NCBI RefSeq assembly: GCF_021412625.1
Contig: NZ_JAKCFI010000004.1
Location: 1-64,000, forward strand
Source: Myxococcus stipitatus
GTDB lineage: Bacteria; Myxococcota; Myxococcia; Myxococcales; Myxococcaceae
Direction of reading: 5' to 3'
DNA: 64,000 nucleotides
Shown here in pieces: positions 36,306 to 45,626 of this stretch. The first letter of the stretch is position 1; the number at the start of each line of letters is the position of its first letter. Made by a program: the position numbers and the translations under genes. The notes beneath the pieces are model-generated. The model made no database searches and was not told where the DNA came from. It saw only the letters and a list, made by a program, of their open reading frames with translations.

Positions 36306-37849
36306 GCCGGACGCGTCGCGCCCAGCGCGGCCAGGCCATCGTCCTGGGAGCGCTCTCGTTCCTCCTGCTGGCGCTGATGGTGACGCTCAGCTTCAACCTG
36401 AGCCACGCGCTGCGCAGGAAGATCAGCCTCCAGCAGCACAGCGACGCCTTGTCGTATTCCATGGCCGTGCTGGAGGCGCGCGCGCTCAACTACTACGCGG
36501 TGAGCAACCGGGCCGTCGCCAGCGCCTACGTGGCGGGCAACAGCCTGCACGCGTTCATGGCCGCCGCCAGCGTGACGGGGCAGATGCTGCGGGCCTCGTC
36601 CCAGAACTTCGTGATCATCGCCGGCCTGGAGTTCGCCAAGTGCTCTTGCTACGGGTGCTACGAGCACTGCCTCCATGGCCTCGAGGCGCTGAAGATCTCC
36701 GGTGAGTTCTCCCAGAAGGGGGATGACTACGACCAGAAGGTCAAGGGCTTCGAGTCCGACTTCAACGAGGCCATGCAGGGCATGGACGACATGGTGGACT
36801 CCATCCACACCGCCCAGCGGTCCGTGCATGACAAGACCCTCCAGGCGGTGAAGGACGGCTCCAGCCATGGCCTGTCCCAGCTCAAGGAGTACTCCGCGCC
36901 CGGCGCCAGCGACCTGGATTCGGCGGTGGGCTCCATCAACGCCAACGAGTTCAACTGCGCCGTGGACGGCATGGAGTGCACGGGCAGCGAGGCCAACACC
37001 TCCGCGGAGGCCCGGGCGCGGGCGATGACGGAGATCTCCAACGCCACCCGCTCCGGCTGGCCCGCGAACCGCGATATCTCCGTCAGCGCCTCGGGGAACA
37101 CCTACGGCGGCCCCAAGTACCTGAACAGCGACTTCTACAAGGAGCTGAAGGACATCCCTGGCGAGGGGCGCGTCCTGGTCTCCGGCCACAAGGGGACCGC
37201 GAAGACGGTGAAGAACAAGGGAGCGGTCGACTCGGGAGGGCAGTCCGGGGGCAACGAGGGCACGACCATCGCCGCCGCCGAGGAAGGCCGGGTCACCCAC
37301 TGGTGGAAGCACAACCTGATGGGCTCGACCTCCTACGATTCGTCGGTGTGGAGCGACGAGGGCGGGGGCGGCCACACCGGCAGCGGCGCCCACTCTGGCC
37401 AGCACCGCTTCGAGGGCGTCAACGCCCGGGCGCTGACGGGCTGCGCGGGCTCGGGCAACTGCTTCATGAAGTACCGGGCCAACCCCAACTCGAACCGCGA
37501 CTGGGGCCAGCCGCGCGTCTACAGCTACCTCACCATGCCCTTCCGCGTGGGCAACACGCGGCAGGCGCCGTGGGAGCTCAACCCGCAGGGGCAGGTGCGC
37601 TTCGAGCACGGCGCGCAGGGCAAGGGCGAGCTGAAGGTGGCGCCGGGGGACGGCGTCGCCATGTCCAAGTCCCTCGTCTACTACCGCCGCTTCGGGGAGA
37701 ACGGCTGGCAGGAGGCCCCCAACCTCTTCGCGCCCTACTGGCGCGCGAAGCTGCATCCCTTCAACAAGGGCGACGCCAAGAGCGTGCTGGACGCCGCCGG
37801 CAACTCGGACGCGTCCGAGGCGTCCCAGGCGGATGGAGTGTCGCTATGA
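36281..37849 (+). CDS. TadG-like (Tad domain) protein
   Basis: 522 residues. The N-terminal RRAQRGQAIVLGALSFLLL is a prepilin-like segment with one membrane helix, as in TadG. The body is long, hydrophilic and glycine/serine-rich, with a Cys cluster KCSCYGCYEHC near residue 115 and further paired cysteines (CAVDGMEC; CAGSGNC), implying an exported disulphide-containing domain. It overlaps the previous gene by 25 bases and the next by ATGA. The Tad/von Willebrand MIDAS motif DxSxS was not seen. Confidence 0.82.
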   Translation: MRPPVLLLSRTRRAQRGQAIVLGALSFLLLALMVTLSFNLSHALRRKISLQQHSDALSYSMAVLEARALNYYAVSNRAVASAYVAGNSLHAFMAAASVTGQMLRASSQNFVIIAGLEFAKCSCYGCYEHCLHGLEALKISGEFSQKGDDYDQKVKGFESDFNEAMQGMDDMVDSIHTAQRSVHDKTLQAVKDGSSHGLSQLKEYSAPGASDLDSAVGSINANEFNCAVDGMECTGSEANTSAEARARAMTEISNATRSGWPANRDISVSASGNTYGGPKYLNSDFYKELKDIPGEGRVLVSGHKGTAKTVKNKGAVDSGGQSGGNEGTTIAAAEEGRVTHWWKHNLMGSTSYDSSVWSDEGGGGHTGSGAHSGQHRFEGVNARALTGCAGSGNCFMKYRANPNSNRDWGQPRVYSYLTMPFRVGNTRQAPWELNPQGQVRFEHGAQGKGELKVAPGDGVAMSKSLVYYRRFGENGWQEAPNLFAPYWRAKLHPFNKGDAKSVLDAAGNSDASEASQADGVSL

Positions 37850-39000
37850 GCAGGGGCCTTCGTCGCAACGAGCGGGGCGCCGCAGCGGTCGAGACGGCCG
37901 TGTGCATGCTCGTCATCATCCCCGTCTTCATGTACGCGCTGTTCCTGGACGACCTCCTGCGCCACGTCCTCGACGCCCAGGAGACGGCGCTGTCCACCGT
38001 CTGGGACTACACGGTGCAGAACTACGGCAAGAAGCCGGAGAAGCCGCCCTCGGACGACGAGGACTCCACGGGGAGCGAGCCCTTCAACGGCTTCTTCGGA
38101 GCCCAGAGCTTCGCGCGCAGGATGTTCTGCGACCACGAGTCGGGCCTCGACAGCTTCGGCCCCGGGCGGGGCCCCGAGTGCCAGGACGACCAGTCCCACC
38201 ACCAGGAGCTGTCGGCCCACGCGTGCTGGCTCAACCCCGGCGCCCAGCAGGTCATCTGCACGCTGAACGGTCCCGACAAGTCCGGCAACGGCAGCGGCGG
38301 TCCGGCGGGCGCGTACGGCGTGGAGCTCCACCAGTCGTTCATGGACAAGTTCGGCAAGGGCGGGGTCATCCGCTGCTCGGCGCGGCTGGGCGTGCAGAAC
38401 TACCTGCTGCCCAAGACGTTCCTCCAGAGCTTCAGCAAGGTCGAGATGGCGCGAGAGACGCAGAGCCGGAGCACGAGCGGCGGCATCCACGCGAACGCCA
38501 CGGGCGGCAACGTCGTGGACGACCCCAAGGGCCTGGCGGGCAACGTGTACCTGCTGCCCTGGGAGCGGCTCGCCATCGTCACCGACACCTGGGCCCTGTC
38601 GCAGGAGGCCAACAGCGAGCCGGGCTCCAGCGACGGCAGCGGCGACGAGTACGGCATCTACGACCGCGTGGCCCACGTCTACAAGGACGGCGGCAACCAG
38701 GGGTACACCCAGATGACGCAGTCCGCGGAGGCCTTCGTGAGCGACGCCACATCGGAGGTCCTCGCCAGCGGCATCCAGCTCAGCAGCCTCGACCCCGGCG
38801 ACAACCCCGCCGAGCCCAGCCTGTCCATCAAGCCCTTCCCGCAGGGCGGCGGCCCCACCCAGGACATCCAGCAGAACGGTGGGTCCAGCGCCACGTACTT
38901 CAACAGCGAGTGGAAGGACTGGGAGAAGGACAACAACCAGAAGACGCACGACGCGCGCGGCAAGTACTACCTGGGCTGCAAGAACGCGGAGCAGTGTTGA
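37846..39000 (+). CDS. TadE/TadG-like minor pilin with long Cys-containing ectodomain
   Basis: 384 residues. RRNERGAAAVETAVCMLVIIPVF gives the ERGAAAVE-type pilin N-terminus with a transmembrane helix. The ectodomain is acidic and contains several cysteines (MFCDHESG, PECQDD, HACWLNP, IRCSARLG) and ends CKNAEQC. The start ATG overlaps the preceding TGA (ATGA) and its TGA overlaps the following ATG (TGATG), so translation of the cluster is tightly coupled. Larger than a normal TadE; the ectodomain is not recognised. Confidence 0.82.
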   Translation: MSRGLRRNERGAAAVETAVCMLVIIPVFMYALFLDDLLRHVLDAQETALSTVWDYTVQNYGKKPEKPPSDDEDSTGSEPFNGFFGAQSFARRMFCDHESGLDSFGPGRGPECQDDQSHHQELSAHACWLNPGAQQVICTLNGPDKSGNGSGGPAGAYGVELHQSFMDKFGKGGVIRCSARLGVQNYLLPKTFLQSFSKVEMARETQSRSTSGGIHANATGGNVVDDPKGLAGNVYLLPWERLAIVTDTWALSQEANSEPGSSDGSGDEYGIYDRVAHVYKDGGNQGYTQMTQSAEAFVSDATSEVLASGIQLSSLDPGDNPAEPSLSIKPFPQGGGPTQDIQQNGGSSATYFNSEWKDWEKDNNQKTHDARGKYYLGCKNAEQC

Positions 39001-39857
39001 TGGCGGGAGTCGCCTCGCGCCTCGTCGTCCGTGTGCCGGCGCTGCTGTTCTCGGTGGCGGTGGTGGGCATCCTCATCGGGACCGCCTGGGAGGGCGTGGT
39101 CTACGGGCGGCATGGCGCGGATGACGACGAGTGGACGCCCCCGCCGGCGCCCGTCCACGCGGGGCCGGAGAAGTCGCCCACGCGCACGCCCCAGGAGGAG
39201 GCGGCGCTCCAGCGCGCCCTGGTCCACTTCCCGCCGTACCCCCGGGGCAGTCGCGCGGAGCTGCTCGCCGTGGACTACCTGGGGCCCGACGTCCCCATCT
39301 CCGTGGCGTGGTTCTCCACGCAGGACTCCGCGGACCAGGTGTTGTCGCACTACCGGAAGGTCCTCGAGGACAAGGGGATTCCCGTCCTCGAGCGCCGCCA
39401 CGGCCAGAACGGCGGCTGGGTGGGCTACTGGAGCCCGGACCTGAAGGAGATGCGGCTGGTGTCCGTGCTCTCGCAGGGCGGCGAGACGCTGGGCTTCGTG
39501 TCCGCGGGGGAGATGGAGCCCCTGCTCAAGCGGGCCTCGAAGGTACCCGCGTGGATTCCCGTCCCACAGGAGCTGACGGAGCCGCTCGCCGTCACCTTCG
39601 TCATGGAGGGCGTGGCGCACCACCACGTCTCCGGGCCGCTGCCGCAGCAGACGCCCGCGGAGGCCGCCGAGCGCTACCGCGACCTCCTCCAGTCGAAGGG
39701 GTGGAGCGTGGCGGAGATGGAGCAGGTGGAGGCGGACGGCATCGCCTTCGACCTGACGCGTGAGAACGCCACCGGTCGCGCGCTGCTGCGCCACCGCGTC
39801 CCGGAAGGCGGCGTGGAGCTTCAACTCTCGATGTTGCAGCGAGGGTCCGTGCAATGA
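39000..39857 (+). CDS. membrane-anchored protein of the pilin-like cluster
   Basis: 285 residues. One N-terminal membrane helix (PALLFSVAVVGILIGTAW) is followed by an acidic Pro-rich stretch, then two copies of a small alpha/beta unit: ISVAWFSTQDSADQVLSHYR...GIPVLERR and HHHVSGPLPQQTPAEAAERYRDLLQSKGWSV. The repeated 'Y-R-x-x-L-x-x-K-G' helix suggests an internal duplication. It overlaps the previous gene by one base. Probably a periplasmic accessory of the pilus-like system; family not recognised. Confidence 0.78.
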   Translation: MAGVASRLVVRVPALLFSVAVVGILIGTAWEGVVYGRHGADDDEWTPPPAPVHAGPEKSPTRTPQEEAALQRALVHFPPYPRGSRAELLAVDYLGPDVPISVAWFSTQDSADQVLSHYRKVLEDKGIPVLERRHGQNGGWVGYWSPDLKEMRLVSVLSQGGETLGFVSAGEMEPLLKRASKVPAWIPVPQELTEPLAVTFVMEGVAHHHVSGPLPQQTPAEAAERYRDLLQSKGWSVAEMEQVEADGIAFDLTRENATGRALLRHRVPEGGVELQLSMLQRGSVQ

Positions 39858-39877
39858 CTCACAGGAAGGACGCATCC

Positions 39878-40051
39878 ATGGCGAAGACCCTCCGGCGCGC
39901 TCGCGGCCAGGCCGCGGTGGAGTACGCCACCGTCACCGCCGCGCTGCTCGGCTTCACCGTGCTGGGCTGGCCGTTCCTGGTCCAGCTCCTCAACGCGCTC
40001 AACCGCTACTTCGGCTCCATCTACTACGTCATCCAGTCGCCGGTGCCCTGA
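39878..40051 (+). CDS. Flp-type pilin-like small protein
   Basis: 57 residues from the ATG at 39878, with GGAAGGA seven bases before; an ATG at 39854 overlapping the previous stop is also possible. RARGQAAVEYATVTAALLGF is the Flp/type IVb pilin motif (GQ-A-A-V-E-Y then hydrophobic helix), with the tail NALNRYFGSIYYVIQSPVP containing the Tyr-rich end found in Flp pilins. Plausibly the major subunit processed before the helix. It is the last gene of the cluster. The region after it (40074-40104) is a GC-rich imperfect inverted repeat that may terminate transcription. Confidence 0.78.
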   Translation: MAKTLRRARGQAAVEYATVTAALLGFTVLGWPFLVQLLNALNRYFGSIYYVIQSPVP

Positions 40052-40120
40052 GCGGCGCGGCGGTGGGGCCGGACGGGCGCGCCGTGCCCCGCGCGCGCCG
40101 CCCGAGCGACTCGGCGACCG

Positions 40121-41368
40121 CTACGGCTTCACCGTCGTCACGAACTCCGCCTTGCCGTCGGCGACCTTGAGGACGACGGCCTCCTTCACCGCGTCGCGGT
40201 TGGCGTCGAGCGTGATCCTCCCCGCCACGCCAGGGAAGTCCTTCGTCTGGGCGATGGCGTCGCGCAGCGCCGGGCCGCTCAGGTCCGACGTGCGCTTCAT
40301 CGCCTCCACCAGCACCCGCGCCGCGTCGTACGCCAGCGCCGCCACGCTGTCCGGCACGGAGCCGTAGCGCTGCTTGTAGCGCGCGAGGAACGCCTGGAGC
40401 ACCGGGTCCGGGTTGCCCGGCGAGTAGTGGTTGGAGAAGTAGCTGCCCTCCAGCGCGGAGCCGCCCAGCTCGAACAGCTTGTCGCTGTCCCAGCCGTCAC
40501 CCCCGAGCAGCGGCACCTTGAGCCCCACCTCGCGCGCCTGCCGCGCGATGATGCCCACGTCCGTGTAGTAGCCCGGGACGAACACCGCCTCCGGCTTGAC
40601 CTGCTTGAGCGCCGTCAGCTGCGCGCGGAAGTCCGTGTCGCCCTTGGAGTAGCTCTCGTCCGCCACCACCTTGCCGCCGAACTCCTCGAACTTGGCCTTG
40701 AACACGTCCGCCAGCCCCATGGAGAAGGCGCTCTTGTTGTCGCGCAGCATCGCCACCCGCGACAGCGCCAGGTTCTCCTTGGCGAACTTCGCCATCACCA
40801 GGCCCTGGAACTCGTCGATGAAGCAGACGCGGAAGATGTAGTCGCCCTTCTTCGTCACCTCCGCGCTCGTCGAGGTGGGGGTGATCATGGGCACCTTGCC
40901 CGCCTGCGCCTTCTCCGCCATGGCCATGGACACCGACGAGGCCGCCTCGCCCAGGATGGCCACCACCTTGTCCTGGGTGATGAGCCGCGTGGCCGCCTGC
41001 GCGCCTTCCTCCGGCCGCCCCTGGCTGTCGTAGACCCGCACCTGCACCTTGCGCCCCCGCACCCCACCCGCCGCGTTCACCTCGTCCAGCGCCAGCTCGA
41101 TGCCGTTGCGCGCGGAGACGCCGAACGTCGCCTCGGGGCCGGTGAGGCTGCCCACCTCGCCAACGAGGATGACGTCCGGGTCCGCCGGGGCCGCGCCCTG
41201 GGCCGCGCCAGGGGCGGGGGGCGTCGCGGTCGCCTGGGCGCCCTTCGGGTCGGAGGCAGCGGGGGCCTGGCCGGTCGCCGGGGCCTCCACGGGGGGCGGG
41301 GAGGCCTTCTTCTCACAGCCCGCCAGGGCCAGGGCCAACACGGCGAGCAGCATCAGGGGACGACGCAT
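40121..41368 (-). CDS. LivK-type ABC transporter substrate-binding lipoprotein
   Basis: 415 residues. Lipoprotein signal MRRPLMLLAVLALALAGC (Cys 18), then a Pro/Ala linker, then a type I periplasmic binding protein fold: ILVGEVGSLTGPEATFG, GIELALDEVNAAGGVRG, LGEAASSVSMAMAEKAQAG, FRVCFIDEFQGLVMAKFA. Family members bind branched-chain amino acids, amides or other small ligands and feed an ABC permease. No permease or ATPase gene lies nearby, so the partner is elsewhere or it acts as a receptor. Its gene is divergent from the suf regulator. Confidence 0.92.
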   Translation of the reverse strand: MRRPLMLLAVLALALAGCEKKASPPPVEAPATGQAPAASDPKGAQATATPPAPGAAQGAAPADPDVILVGEVGSLTGPEATFGVSARNGIELALDEVNAAGGVRGRKVQVRVYDSQGRPEEGAQAATRLITQDKVVAILGEAASSVSMAMAEKAQAGKVPMITPTSTSAEVTKKGDYIFRVCFIDEFQGLVMAKFAKENLALSRVAMLRDNKSAFSMGLADVFKAKFEEFGGKVVADESYSKGDTDFRAQLTALKQVKPEAVFVPGYYTDVGIIARQAREVGLKVPLLGGDGWDSDKLFELGGSALEGSYFSNHYSPGNPDPVLQAFLARYKQRYGSVPDSVAALAYDAARVLVEAMKRTSDLSGPALRDAIAQTKDFPGVAGRITLDANRDAVKEAVVLKVADGKAEFVTTVKP

Positions 41369-41469
41369 CGGTGGATTCCCTCCACTCCAAGTGAGCGGAT
41401 CCGAACCCTAGCCCTCTCCCCCCGGCCCTCCAACCGGGCCTCCCCACCCGCCAGGTCGAAATGCAATGT

Positions 41470-41484
41470 GGACTGAATCGGTCC
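41470..41484. promoter_or_regulatory. IscR/SufR-type operator in front of the suf operon
   Basis: GGACTGAATCGGTCC is a near-perfect dyad. The inner GACTGAATCGGTC fits the type 1 IscR box GACT-RWWWY-AGTC at all but one position. It lies 78 bases upstream of the regulator start at 41562, next to a small AT-rich element (ATTACATATG). The adjacent gene encodes an Rrf2 protein with three Cys ligands, so autoregulation by Fe-S status is the expected logic. Confidence 0.65.
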
Positions 41485-41561
41485 AGATTACATATGACGT
41501 CCGCGCGGAGGCCCCCTGGCCTCCGATTGGGACAGGACCCGGAAAGGACGCAAGCGGCCCC

Positions 41562-42073
41562 ATGCTCCGGATGAGCAAGATGACGGACTACGGCATCGTG
41601 CTGATGACCGAGCTTGCGCGCGCGGAGGGTGACACCCGCACGACGCGTGAGCTGGCGGCGCGCACCCGGGTCCCGCTGCCCTCGGTCAGCAAGGTGCTCA
41701 AGGGCCTGTTGCAGGCGGGCCTCGTGGTGTCGCAGCGGGGCGCCAACGGGGGCTACGGCCTGGCGCGGCCGGCCTCGTCGTTGTCGCTGGCGGAGCTGGT
41801 CTCCGCGCTCGAGGGGCCGGTGGCGCTCACCGAATGTGGCGTGCACGCCACCAGCGCGGGGCCCTGTGAGCTGGAGGCCGTCTGCCAGGTGCGGGGCCAC
41901 TGGCGCCTCATCAATCAGGCCATCCAGGAGGCCCTGGGCCGGCTGACGCTGGCGGACCTCATCGCCCCCGCGCCCCGCATGCCCGAGCGGCTGGTGGGCC
42001 TGGGCACCCCTTCGCGGCCCCATCCCGCCGCGCCCTCGACTTCCTCATCTCCATCCGTGACAGGAGTGCGCTC

Positions 42074-42077
<4 letters not shown>
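41562..42077 (+). CDS. Rrf2-family SUF system regulator (IscR-like)
   Basis: 171 residues. The canonical opening [20 protein letters not shown] fixes the ATG at 41562. A winged helix-turn-helix ([19 protein letters not shown], wing ANGGYGLAR) is followed by the cluster-binding loop with Cys92, Cys102 and Cys108 ([14 protein letters not shown]), equivalent to the three cysteines of IscR, although the first spacing is longer than in IscR. A Pro/Ser-rich tail follows. It senses Fe-S cluster supply and represses or adjusts suf transcription. The start of sufB overlaps its stop by ATGA. Confidence 0.92.
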
Positions 42078-43510
<1,433 letters not shown>

Positions 43511-43512
43511 GT

Positions 43513-44301
43513 ATGTCACTGCTGTCGGTTCGGAACCTGCACGCCCGCGTGGGCGACAAGGACATCCTCAAGGGCATCGACCTGGAGGTCGCGCCCGGAG
43601 AGGTCCACGCCATCATGGGGCCCAACGGCTCCGGCAAGAGCACGCTGGCGAGCGTGCTGGCGGGGCGGGACGCATACGAGGTGACGCGGGGCGAGGTGCT
43701 GCTGGACGGCAAGTCGCTCCTGGGCCTGGCGCCGGAGGTGCGCGCGGCGGAGGGCGTGTTCCTGGCGTTCCAGTACCCGGTGGAGATTCCGGGCGTGGGC
43801 AACCTGCACTTCCTGCGCACGGCGCTCAACGCGCAGCGCCGGGTGAAGGGGCTGGAGGAGCTGGACGCGATGGACTTCCTCCAGCTGGCCAAGGAGAAGT
43901 CCAAGCTGGTGCAACTGGACCAGGCCTTCATGAACCGCTCGGTGAACGAGGGCTTCTCCGGCGGCGAGAAGAAGCGCAACGAAATCTTCCAGATGGCGGT
44001 GCTGGAGCCGCGCCTGGGCATCCTCGACGAGACGGACTCGGGGCTGGACATCGACGCGCTGCGCACGGTGGCCGGCGGCGTCAACGCGCTGCGCGCGCCC
44101 TCGCGCGCCATGGTGCTCATCACCCACTACCAGCGGCTGCTCGACTACATCGTCCCGGACAAGGTGCACGTCATGGCGGCGGGCCGCATCGTCCGCTCCG
44201 GCGGCCGGGAGCTGGCGCTGGAGCTGGAGCAGAAGGGCTACGGCTGGCTGGGGCTGAAGGACGGCCCGGGCGGCGGCAAGGCCGGGGAGGCGCGGCGATG
44301 A
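43513..44301 (+). CDS. sufC: Fe-S cluster assembly ATPase SufC
   Basis: 262 residues. ABC-type ATPase of the SufBC2D complex: Walker A GPNGSGKSTLA, SufC-type Q loop FLAFQYPVEIPGV, signature NEGFSGGEKKRNEI, Walker B LGILDETDSGLDID and switch LITHYQRLLDYI, all of SufC form. The start is two bases after the sufB stop, and the stop overlaps the sufD ATG (ATGA). Confidence 0.97.
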   Translation: MSLLSVRNLHARVGDKDILKGIDLEVAPGEVHAIMGPNGSGKSTLASVLAGRDAYEVTRGEVLLDGKSLLGLAPEVRAAEGVFLAFQYPVEIPGVGNLHFLRTALNAQRRVKGLEELDAMDFLQLAKEKSKLVQLDQAFMNRSVNEGFSGGEKKRNEIFQMAVLEPRLGILDETDSGLDIDALRTVAGGVNALRAPSRAMVLITHYQRLLDYIVPDKVHVMAAGRIVRSGGRELALELEQKGYGWLGLKDGPGGGKAGEARR

Positions 44302-45626
44302 CGGCGGGCCTGGCGCGCTACCTGGACGTGGCCTCGCGCTTCCAGGCGCGGGGCGCTGCGTCCGAGCCCGCGTGGGTGAAGCGCGTGCGTCAGCAGGGGC
44401 TCGCCCACTTCGAGCGACAGGGCCTGCCCACGACGCGCGACGAGGCGTGGAAGTACACGCCGGTGAGCTCCATCGCGGAGGGACACTTCGCGCCCGTGGG
44501 AGACGTGGGCGACACGGCGGCGCTGGCGGCGAAGGTGGAGGCGCTCGCGCTGCCCGGTCCCCGGCTGGTGTTCGTGGACGGTCGGCTGGCGCCGTCGCTG
44601 TCCTCCGTGGAGGGCCTGCCGCGCGGGGTGACGCTCCAGCCGCTGGCGGACGCGCTGCGCGAAGAGGGCGCGCGTCTGGAGTCGGAGCTGGGCCAGCGCG
44701 CGTTGTCGGAGGCGCATCCGTTCACCGCGCTCAACGCGGCGCTGCTGGAGGACGGCGCGGTGCTGCGGCTGGCGCGTGGGGCGCTCAGCGAGGTGCCGGT
44801 GCAGCTGTTGTTCCTCACCCGGGGCGACGCGCCGGTGCTGGCCAGTCCCCGCGTGGTGGTGGTGGCGGAGGAGGGCAGCGAGGCGACGCTGGTGGAGACG
44901 TACGCCAGCGCGGGCGGCGCGGAGCCCACGTTCACCAACGCGGTGACGGAGGTGACGCTCGGGGACAACGCGAGCCTGCACCACTTCCGCCTCCAGGCGG
45001 AGGGCGACGCGGCGCTGCACGTGGGCGGGCTGCACGTGCGCCAGGGCCGGGACAGCCGCTTCGCGTCGCACGCCTTCGCGCTGGGCGCGGCGCTGGCGCG
45101 CAACGAGGTGCACGTGGCCTTCGCGGGCGAGGGCGCTGACGCCACGCTCAACGGCCTGTACGTGGGGCGCGACGCGCAGCACCTGGACCAGCGCACCGCG
45201 CTGGACCACGCGGTGCCCCGCTGCACCAGCCGCGAGCTGTACAAGGGCGTGCTGGACGACCAGTCGCGCGGCACGTTCCATGGGCTGGTGCGCGTGCGCA
45301 AGGACGCGCAGCGCACGGACGCGCGGCAGCAGAACCGCAACCTCCTCCTGTCGGAGAAGGCGCAGGCGGACGCGCGGCCCCAGCTGGAAATCCTGGCGGA
45401 CGACGTGAAGTGCGCGCACGGCGCGGCGGTGGGGCGGCTGGACGCGCAGGCGCTGTTCTACCTGCGCTCGCGCGGAATCCCCCGGGACGAGGCGGAGCGG
45501 CTGCTGACGTACGCCTTCGCGCGCGAGCTGGTGGAGGCGGTGCCCGCGGGCGCGCTGCGCCAGCGCGTGGAGGGGCTGTTGGCCCGGAAGCTGCCTGGCG
45601 CGGCCCGGGGGGAGGTGACGCCATGA
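44298..45626 (+). CDS. sufD: Fe-S cluster assembly protein SufD
   Basis: 442 residues. Beta-helix partner of SufB. N-terminal helical part has GLPTTRDEAWKYTPVSSIAEG (family motif). The core includes VQLLFLTRGDAPVLASPRVVVV; the C-terminal part has DVKCAHGAAVGRLDAQALFYLRSRGIPRDEA, with the conserved His in CAHG implicated in cluster assembly. 4-base overlaps with sufC and sufS. Confidence 0.96.
   Translation: MTAGLARYLDVASRFQARGAASEPAWVKRVRQQGLAHFERQGLPTTRDEAWKYTPVSSIAEGHFAPVGDVGDTAALAAKVEALALPGPRLVFVDGRLAPSLSSVEGLPRGVTLQPLADALREEGARLESELGQRALSEAHPFTALNAALLEDGAVLRLARGALSEVPVQLLFLTRGDAPVLASPRVVVVAEEGSEATLVETYASAGGAEPTFTNAVTEVTLGDNASLHHFRLQAEGDAALHVGGLHVRQGRDSRFASHAFALGAALARNEVHVAFAGEGADATLNGLYVGRDAQHLDQRTALDHAVPRCTSRELYKGVLDDQSRGTFHGLVRVRKDAQRTDARQQNRNLLLSEKAQADARPQLEILADDVKCAHGAAVGRLDAQALFYLRSRGIPRDEAERLLTYAFARELVEAVPAGALRQRVEGLLARKLPGAARGEVTP

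Noticed and set aside
35514-40051. A complete Tad secretion locus
   Set aside because: No ATPase, secretin, platform or prepilin peptidase gene lies in or beside the cluster; the neighbours are a DUF4388 protein and a LivK protein.
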